Shown one piece after another: positions 57,241 to 64,000 of a stretch of 64,000 bases of DNA. The stretch is taken from positions 3,038,001 through 3,102,000 of the forward strand of contig JABRWF010000001.1 of the NCBI GenBank assembly GCA_018343915.1, in the 5' to 3' direction. This stretch comes from Agroathelia rolfsii (taxonomy: Eukaryota; Basidiomycota; Agaricomycetes; Amylocorticiales; Amylocorticiaceae). A model generated the notes under the pieces. That model ran no database searches. It worked only from the letters and a program-made list of their open reading frames with translations, and had not been told where the DNA came from. The position numbers and the translations under genes were made by a program. Every line of letters begins with the position of its first letter. Positions within the stretch are counted from its first letter, which is position 1.

Positions 57241-58586
57241 GTTCAAGTTCTTCTAGCCAAGGTACAGCAAGCCTAAGGAATCCACTAAGGAGAAACTTGC
57301 AATATGGTGGAAAATGAAAATAATGTCAACGGTTGCAGTGGGCTAAAGCAAGCTATTGGGGCCTGGTAGGGAGTTGGTTGCTAAATGATAAGCCTGCGGG
57401 GTGACCGGATACAAGCAATAGCAGGTAGCCCTTTGCCAGCGCGTCAACGTTGGTCAAGGCGGGACATATACCCCAAACCACTTTACACACATCACATAGG
57501 CTTGTGCCCACGCCTAGGCCTGAAAGGCCTGATAATACCACTACGAATAGGCGGATTTTTGTCAAGGCGGGACATTGCCAGACCATAATACCGGCATTCG
57601 TGGAACTCATAACCGGTATAACCGATCATGCGCATCGGTATAGCCTCCCATAAACAGCCTCCAACGTCCCCTGATGCGCATTCTAGCCCGAGTATACCAT
57701 GATCTCGGAAAGGCTGTCTCCATCAACTACGGCTACATACGACATAACAAAGCAAAGTTGATTTATTATGTCGTATGTAGTCTACTAGTAGTATTGCAAG
57801 TATACGTATACTTGAGTATAATATAATATATAAAAAGAGAAAGCCGATCACAAGACAGCGCCATTGCTAGTGTCAGACGCCACTAGACGCTGGCTATTAG
57901 CCAAAGCTTAGTAGCATAACCGATCTATGTCAGAAAGTCTTGACGCCACCACTCCAACGTACTTGTACCAATCTGCGACATATGATCGAGACTGGCCCCG
58001 GTAGAAGATATACAATACACAATCAAGGGTAAGGTTGACAAGAATGTATTTCCATTATCATGCTACAGAGACCAGGCAAGTACTTGAAAGTCATGCAAAA
58101 AAAAAAAGTAGAGTTACGGAGTAAAAAAAAAGTTCGTAGAAAAGAAGATAACAATATAGGTATTATGACAAGAATCTATGTATGGGTAAAGGTGTTTCTT
58201 TTTCTTTTCTTTGAATGCGAATTGGAGCGTGGATTATACTCAAGAAGAGGAAAGAAACAATCATCTATAAAGGCATAAAGAAGACAAATAAGATGGAAAA
58301 GTCAGTTGCAAGAAATCGTAATGTCTCTGCGTTCATCATAGATCATGATAATAATAAGTCGCCAATATGAGACGCTGCACAGCAGCAGCTTCCGGAGCCA
58401 ATAGAGTATACACGATGGGCAGGAATTGTCAGAGAGCATCAAGCTCCCTCACATTGTCGCAATACGATCATGTGCGGAGCATATGTTTGGGCAATCGCGG
58501 TGGATATGTACCAGACAATATCGCGAGTGTCGAGATGCGTCTGCTGGTGGCATCGGATATTTGCGTGCGGCATCATTCCGGAAGCT
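57241..58586. other. Intergenic region with a hairpin
   Basis: 5' flank of SDR copy 2, in which GTCAAGGCGGGACAT occurs twice (about 57454 and 57560), then AT-rich sequence after the hairpin at 57733. The right part, 58050-58580, is purine-rich and fits the 3' region of the methyltransferase gene. No gene is seen. Confidence 0.45.
57733..57780. repeat. Perfect 15-bp inverted repeat (hairpin)
   Basis: CTACATACGACATAA at 57733-57747 is exactly complementary to TTATGTCGTATGTAG at 57766-57780, with an 18-nt loop. It could be a terminator-like hairpin, a relic of an inverted-repeat transposon or a small-RNA source. Confidence 0.8.
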
Positions 58587-59546
58587 TTAGAGGAGACCGG
58601 GGAAGAACCACCAAGGTGTGTTCTTGGAATAGGCGATCCACCGTTCGCCAAACAGAGCTTTCATTTGCCTGTAGGAAACAATGAAATCATGGTTAGCTTT
58701 TCTTGGCACGAAAACATGTGTGGTGCAGGTGTGCTTACTTGTCTTCGGCCTTGGCACGACTAACGGCGACGGCGAGCGTCCAGAGCCACCACGAGGCCCA
58801 AATGAGGTCGAGCATCCATCCGGATGGGAAACCAGTGCCGCATTCAACAAGCCAGCTGCCGCGCGTGAAGTGGGCGAAGGCAACACCAATGTTCATAAGC
58901 ATAGAGCCAGTGTAGGATGGATGACTGCAGGAGCACATCATCAGCTGTCAGTAGCTGGCAGACGCATGGGGACAAGCATGTATTAATGAATGGTGCCTCA
59001 CCGAACCCAGCCATACCACCTCTCAGTAATGAGCTTGTGCTCGGGATGAACGGTAAGATCGAATGTGAACTAGAAAAGAGAAAATTGATTAAGGACTGTG
59101 AGGATGAAAGGGAAAATGAGGGGGACATACCATCTTGCCCAGTGTTTTGAAGCATTCCAAGCGTATGATTGCACCTACGATCACAGCGAGGGTTCCAACC
59201 AGGAAAAGGGGGGTAACAGCATACTCGGGACGTTCCGAAGTGCACATGGCCGTCTGCACCCAGTGTGGCGACTTGTCCAAATTCAAAAGGGAAATAGCTT
59301 CGAAAATGCCCCATGCATCAACGAAGTAAGGTTGAAGCTATGGTCGAGAAGTGTTGGTAACAGAAAAAATATTGACATATAAAATAAAATAACCTTGAAA
59401 ATAAGGGGGGCAATCTGCAAAGACTTGGCCTGCTCTTTGTGATAGCGTGTCTTTTCGTTTGTGGGATTGGGGGGAGTCCAAGCCAGATGGCAAAGGACTG
59501 CCTGAATACCAATAAGAACAACGCGGGTAACTGCTGCTGCCGACAT
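58587..59546 (-). CDS. ICMT-like isoprenylcysteine carboxyl methyltransferase family protein (231 aa)
   Basis: Exons: 59394-59546, 59131-59337, 59002-59069, 58739-58924, 58587-58668. The start MSAAAVTRVVLIGIQAVLCH is hydrophobic, and three more membrane segments follow (around VTPLFLVGTLAVIVGAIIRL, the GSMLMNIGVAFAHF part, and LDLIWASWWLWTLAVAVS). The family core is the C-terminal methyl-donor fold: TVHPEHKLITERWYGWVRHP then SYTG, and FGERWIAYSKNTPWWFFPGL at the end. Known members (Ste14/ICMT) methylate the prenylated cysteine of Ras-type proteins or pheromones in the ER membrane; basidiomycetes also carry divergent members of unknown substrate. This one is divergent from the DAHP synthase gene. 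Confidence 0.82.
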
Positions 59547-60628
59547 TTTTTTGTTTTTTGTTTTTTGTTTCCTTCTTTTATTAAGTCCCTAAGTTGAAAG
59601 CTAGTTTGAGAGGCTGGTGAAGGGCGAACGGAGGGTGGGGGGAAGAGAAGGATGGATTCCCAACGAGTATTTATACACACAGGACGGTAAGAATTGTATC
59701 AATGGGAATGGGTTTAGAGTTGTTTCTGATAATTGCTTCTCTATTTTTTCTCACTGAAATGTGCATTGCCCATCTCGATCCGGAGCACACCTTTTGGCTA
59801 TATTTTCCCGAGGAAGGAGGCTGTGTGCGGCTTGTAGCCTCTGTCGCTCACAATTCTCGCCGGTGCTAGTGCGAGATGGACAAAGCGCCGCTGAACTGGA
59901 AGACAGGATGATGGCATCTTCCGTGGCTGTTCGACAACATCATTGTGCCGTAGCACGGAGCCCAGTGAACAATACCAGATATATGGATCACGCATGGATC
60001 ACGGGTCGTTTCATGATCCTTGGTAGCTATGAGCGCCGGTGACTGCCATGCCCCTGGCCAAGAAATGAGAAAGAGTAATATGTACAGTTGCAGCCCAAGG
60101 AGTACACCATGTGAGGCGAGAATACACTTGACATCAATTAGCCATGCGTGGTCATGGGCGATTCGCAATTGCAGCTGTCAAAGTGATTAGACTATATGGT
60201 AAGTAAGCGTAATGTGCCCGATTAGGGTAGTCCCCCCTTTCCACAAGCAGTCATCCACAGTCCAGATTCTTTCTCTGTTGTCGTCGAATGTCGTGCAGGG
60301 CCGATGCAATGGCCGGGGTCCAAAATGTAAAATCCACTACTCAATTCGGTGCCGCGGATCCAAATTGGGCATTTCAGCGCGCCCCGACCATCGGCAGTCT
60401 CTTGGGTGATCGGGCCGCCCGGTTAACTCTGAGCACGGAGGTTTTAATATTCCCATTTCAGTTGACCCGAGTCATCTGCAGAGTGTTTGTTTGCTGACGT
60501 TGCTTCTTCCTGCTTCCCCTCCATTAGCGCTTCTTCTTCTTCGCAGGGCCACAGACAAAGTAATCTCCCTCTCTCTCCCTCTCGCCTCATCTCTACCATC
60601 ACTATCGACATCATCGTCCTGATCTACC
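59547..60628. promoter_or_regulatory. Divergent region ICMT-like / DAHP synthase
   Basis: About 1.1 kb with no gene seen. It should hold both promoters. A CT-rich stretch (about 60510-60600) directly precedes the DAHP synthase start, as is common in fungal promoters. Confidence 0.5.
60469..60475 (-). promoter_or_regulatory. ATGACTC site (Gcn4/Cpc1-type element)
   Basis: GAGTCAT on the plus strand, ATGACTC on the minus, about 154 bp before the DAHP synthase ATG. This is the core of the cross-pathway-control site used for amino-acid biosynthesis genes. One match only; function inferred. Confidence 0.4.
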
Positions 60629-63600
60629 ATGAGTTCCGGCTGGTCTCCCTCCTCTTGGCAGGCAAAGCCCGCGGCGCAGGTGCGTTGCTGATGATGTTCT
60701 CCAGATAAACGAACACGCCCATCAATTCATCATCCTCTCTTTCTCTCTCTCTCTCTTTCTTATCTCCAGGGCGTAGCCTATCATGATCAGGTGCACTTGA
60801 AGAGGTCCGCGCATTTACCATCTCTGTCCATTTTAAGCGTTGCAGTCTCACTTTATGCTCCTCGGTCACTTTGTCCGGCATCCGTCTCGATATTACCTCC
60901 TTCATTTTGTTGCGTAATAACCTGCTCATTTTCTGATGTCTACTGTCACACCAGGATCCTGCGGAAAATTTCATCCCTGCCGCCACTCGTCACTCCCGCA
61001 GAGGTTCGTCAGTGCTGGCTGTACCCAGATATGATCCGTGGAATCAAATGAACATGCTGTGCAAACTTTGTCGCTCCTGTCCATCGGTGGGGTCTGGCAA
61101 TTGTCTGCATGTATCATTTGCAGACGGGTTCCGTTTTTTTTTTTTTTTTAACTCTATTTTCTCAAATCCTGTGCACTATTCATAGATCGAGAGACTACGG
61201 GTCCAGCTGAGCTCAGTACAACGGCATGAGGCTTTTCTACTGCATGCTGGCGATTGTGCGGAAAGCTTCGATGCATGCACACACGTAAGTGTTGCACTTG
61301 TTGGTGCTGGACTCAGAGCCCAGAGCAGCTACCAATTTACTGCCCAAAAATCCTTTGCACATACAGGGGAATATTTCCAACAAGATCGGCCTCATTCTTT
61401 CCTTCTCCCTCATCCTCATTTGGGGTGGCCGTTTGCCTGTCGTAAGTGGCGGTAACACATGTCTGTGTTTAGCATCGAATTTGATGCACATCGGCTGTGT
61501 TCTATTCTTTCTCGGAACATAATAGGTACGGATAGGCCGCATTGCTGGCCAGTATGCCAAACCTCGCAGTAACGGCACTGAAATCATCGATGGCAAGAGT
61601 GTATTGAGCTTCAGGTGTGTAGTCTCAGCTCCAGCCTGTGTCATCGTCCATGGTACAGAATAAATGAAATCTTTCCGCTCACGATCGCACCTGCACTTTT
61701 CAGAGGAGACAACGTCAATGGGTGAGGCCTTGGCATGGTCCTGCCGAAAATAATACAAGGCGCACTAACTTTGCTTGGCCTTGGCTATATCAGTTTAGAC
61801 CCGAAAGACAGAACACCTGATCCGGACAGACTTCTCAGGTATGTGCGGGCCGCTGCTAGTCTCAATGCTAACTGCAATGATGTGCTGGCATATTGATCTC
61901 TTGAGCCTGATTTCTTTTGACATCCTGTGTTGTGCCTCCTTAGCGCCTATTTTCACTCGACGACTACACTCAACTATGTGCGTGGGTTGCTCAGCTCTGG
62001 CTTTGCTTCACTGCACCACCCTCGACTCTGGTCGCTATCCCATGTGCGATCTCCCGCACTCCGGTATGTTCATCTATCCTACTCTAAACAGCCCGTTTTT
62101 GCTTTTTTTTAGTATAGTAGCACAAATTGAGAATATTTCTGCAGTGAGGAATTTGATCGTATTGCCCAAGGTCTTTCAGATGCGCTGGATTTCACGACGA
62201 CGATCGGCATGACTGCTGGCCGTACCGACCTGTCCTACGACCGCGGTGGCAAACGTGACGTCCTCGGCGAGTTCGATTTTTACACCAGTCACGAAGGCCT
62301 CATGCTGGACTATGAAGAGGCCCTCACGCGTGAATACCCAGCAGAGAGCGCGAACACAGCAGCCTCTGCTGGACAGAAAAAAACGGGCGACGAAAAACCT
62401 GCCACACGGTTTTACAACGTCTCTGCCCATTTCTTGTGGATAGGTGACCGTACACGACAGTTGGATGGTGCACACGTCGAGTACTTCAGGGGCATTCGTA
62501 ACCCGATTGGGATTAAGGTTGGCCCCAGCATGGACAATGACGAACTAGTTAGGCTCCTTGATAGTGAGTCCTATCCTTTCCTCGGCTGCTTCGTCCCTTT
62601 TCGTCCCTGCCCAGCAGGCTGAGTATATGCGCGGACTAACGCATACATTCTACGATAGTCGTCAATCCGGATAGGGAAGATGGGCGGGTGACGCTTATTA
62701 CGCGATATGGAGCCGCTAAGGTAGGTCTTCCGTTTACTTTGTCTTTTTGTATTTCTCCGAGATTTAATCGAGTATCCCGCCTAATTCAATTTCTATGTCA
62801 TTCCATTATTACATGAAACGTCAACGCCGCCTCCCTCTGCGCTCGCTCACTATCTCTCACCTTGACAACACTGTTGCAATACATAGATTGACTCTCACCT
62901 CGCCGGACACATCTCCGCCGTGCAGAAATCAGGGCATCCAGTGATATGGATTAGTGATCCTATGCATGGAAAGTAAGTATTCCCATATGTCTCTCCGCCT
63001 ATGATTTCTTGTCTTGTCTTTCCGTTCTGCGTTCCTGTTGCCGTGGTATCTACTGCACATCAGCCCTTCATCATTGTATACTCTGGCTAAGAAAGGGAAG
63101 CTACACAAGAACTTTCCGCTTCATCATTCCATATGATTTTATCGCGAACGAACTTGCCGCTAAAAAGGATTTTAACTTGTGTTTTTATCCATTCTTTCAT
63201 TGGTGGATTCTCTTTACTATTCCAACCGTCCGCTGACCGCATTCTGTTTCTTCCTAGCACACTTACTTCATCCTCGGGATTGAAGACCCGTCACTTCGGA
63301 ACGATCATCAGCGAGCTCACTGCTGCCATGAGGATTCACACCGAGTGCGGCTCGCGCCTCGGCGGTGTCAGCCTCGAATTCACGGGCGAGCTTACGGAGG
63401 ATGGTTTTAGCGTCACGGAATGTGTAGGCGGCAGCATGGAACTGACTGAGGAGCAACTCGGATTACGCTATCAGGCGGGTGTCTCTTTGCTCTATTCATT
63501 TTCCTTCACGTCCTCTCCACCCTTTCCTTTCTTATTTTGACCATGATCTCATTTATGCAAGCTATAATGCTTCATTTTATTTCATTTTCCTCCCCGAGGG

Positions 63601-63762
63601 CGATCGTTGGAGGACAAGGAGTGACAGCTAACGTAATTCATATCTTTACAGTCATTCTGTGATCCTAGATTAAACTTCGAACAATCACTGGGTGAGTGTA
63701 TTCTTAACCCCCCCCCCCCATATCACTGCTTTCAAGCTATTATTATTGGCGCGTATACGCAC

Positions 63763-63793
<31 letters not shown>

Positions 63794-64000
63794 CAACCAC
63801 ACACCCATACCCTACGAACCTTTTCCGGCTGTATTTTTTTTTCTATAAAAAAAAAAAAAAAAAAAAAAAAAGAATCCTAAACCGGCCCGAATGACTAACG
63901 CTGATAAACTGTTTTATTTATTGCCGCCCTTGCCACTCATTGGCTATCGATATTGCTACCTTTCTCTTCAAGACGTGGCATTCCTCGTATCGGAGCATCT
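60629..64000 (+). CDS. Type II 3-deoxy-D-arabino-heptulosonate 7-phosphate (DAHP) synthase, 3' end outside window
   Basis: First enzyme of the shikimate pathway: phosphoenolpyruvate plus erythrose 4-phosphate to DAHP. Exons: 60629-60679, 60770-60804, 60955-61003, 61186-61284, 61367-61441, 61526-61614, 61704-61721 (18 nt), 61794-61838, 61944-62063, 62145-62563, 62659-62720, 62887-62972, 63258-63474, 63652-63691, 63973-64000 (cut by the window). Markers of the plant/type II class: SSGWSPSSWQAKPAAQGVAY, ISSLPPLVTPAE, HAGDCAESFDAC, VVRIGRIAGQYAKPRSNG, RGDNVNG, MTAGRTDLSYDRGG, HFLWIGDRTRQLDGAHVEYF, GIKVGPSMDNDEL, WISDPMHGN and CDPRLNFEQSL. The intron after 63474 starts with GC, not GT. Its last intron holds C, T and A homopolymers. 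It is unlike the type I (AroF/G/H, Aro3/4) enzymes. Confidence 0.95.

Larger units (their letters stand above)
54050..57620 (-). repeat. Tandem segmental duplication containing two SDR genes
   Basis: The stretch about 54058-55760 is repeated as about 55893-57620. Exons, introns, 3' flank (ACATGGAGCTGGTCTGCACC in both) and 5' flank (CCGGCATTCGTGGAACTCAT in both) all match well. Unit length is about 1.7 kb. Exon lengths are identical (59, 227, 151, 364 and 48 nt), and both frames are open. Confidence 0.9.

Overview
This 64 kb window is nuclear DNA of a filamentous fungus, most likely an agaricomycete basidiomycete. The genes are closely packed and cut by many short (about 50-110 nt) GT-AG introns, many of their products are fungal or eukaryotic types (PacC, Con-6, Sed5, TAF1, Rrb1, bifunctional Ade5,7), and there is no operon logic. 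Exon models were built by hand from splice-site consensus, family conservation and reading phase. Every multi-exon model given as complete sums to a multiple of three; the decayed SDR has no such model.

Layout, left to right: the 3' end of an unknown gene (1-1716); a 1204-aa Ser/Pro/Gln-rich protein (minus) divergent from ADE5,7, the purine GARS-AIRS fusion; an ankyrin + CCCH protein (minus); a bacterial-type (GpsA-like) glycerol-3-phosphate dehydrogenase (minus) divergent from the Golgi Qa-SNARE SED5; a decayed SDR; an F-box protein; a secreted internally repetitive protein built from duplicated phase-1 exons (minus); a Nop6-like RRM protein (minus) divergent from a Con-6 protein; a low-complexity protein with NLS-like motifs (minus); a MAPEG/MGST3 protein (minus) divergent from RRB1; a PA28/REG proteasome activator (minus) with a run of micro-exons, divergent from TAF1; a myosin regulatory-light-chain-like EF-hand protein; a gene-poor stretch; the pH regulator PacC/Rim101 with a promoter cluster of PacC-type sites; a second gene-poor stretch with two related inverted-repeat elements; two tandemly duplicated Ayr1-like SDRs (minus); an ICMT-like methyltransferase (minus); and a type II DAHP synthase running off the right edge.

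Most genes are housekeeping: purine synthesis, secretion, ribosome assembly, transcription, proteasome, shikimate entry. The unusual parts are the secreted repeat protein (22.0-24.2 kb), the 5/9/14/18-nt micro-exons of the PA28 gene, the GpsA-type dehydrogenase with a possible organelle-targeting extension, the putative PacC self-regulation sites, the TIR elements at 50.9-51.4 kb and the recent SDR duplication. I saw no rRNA, tRNA or CRISPR array, and no large transposon with coding capacity. The gene-poor parts could hide non-coding RNAs that cannot be recognised by eye.
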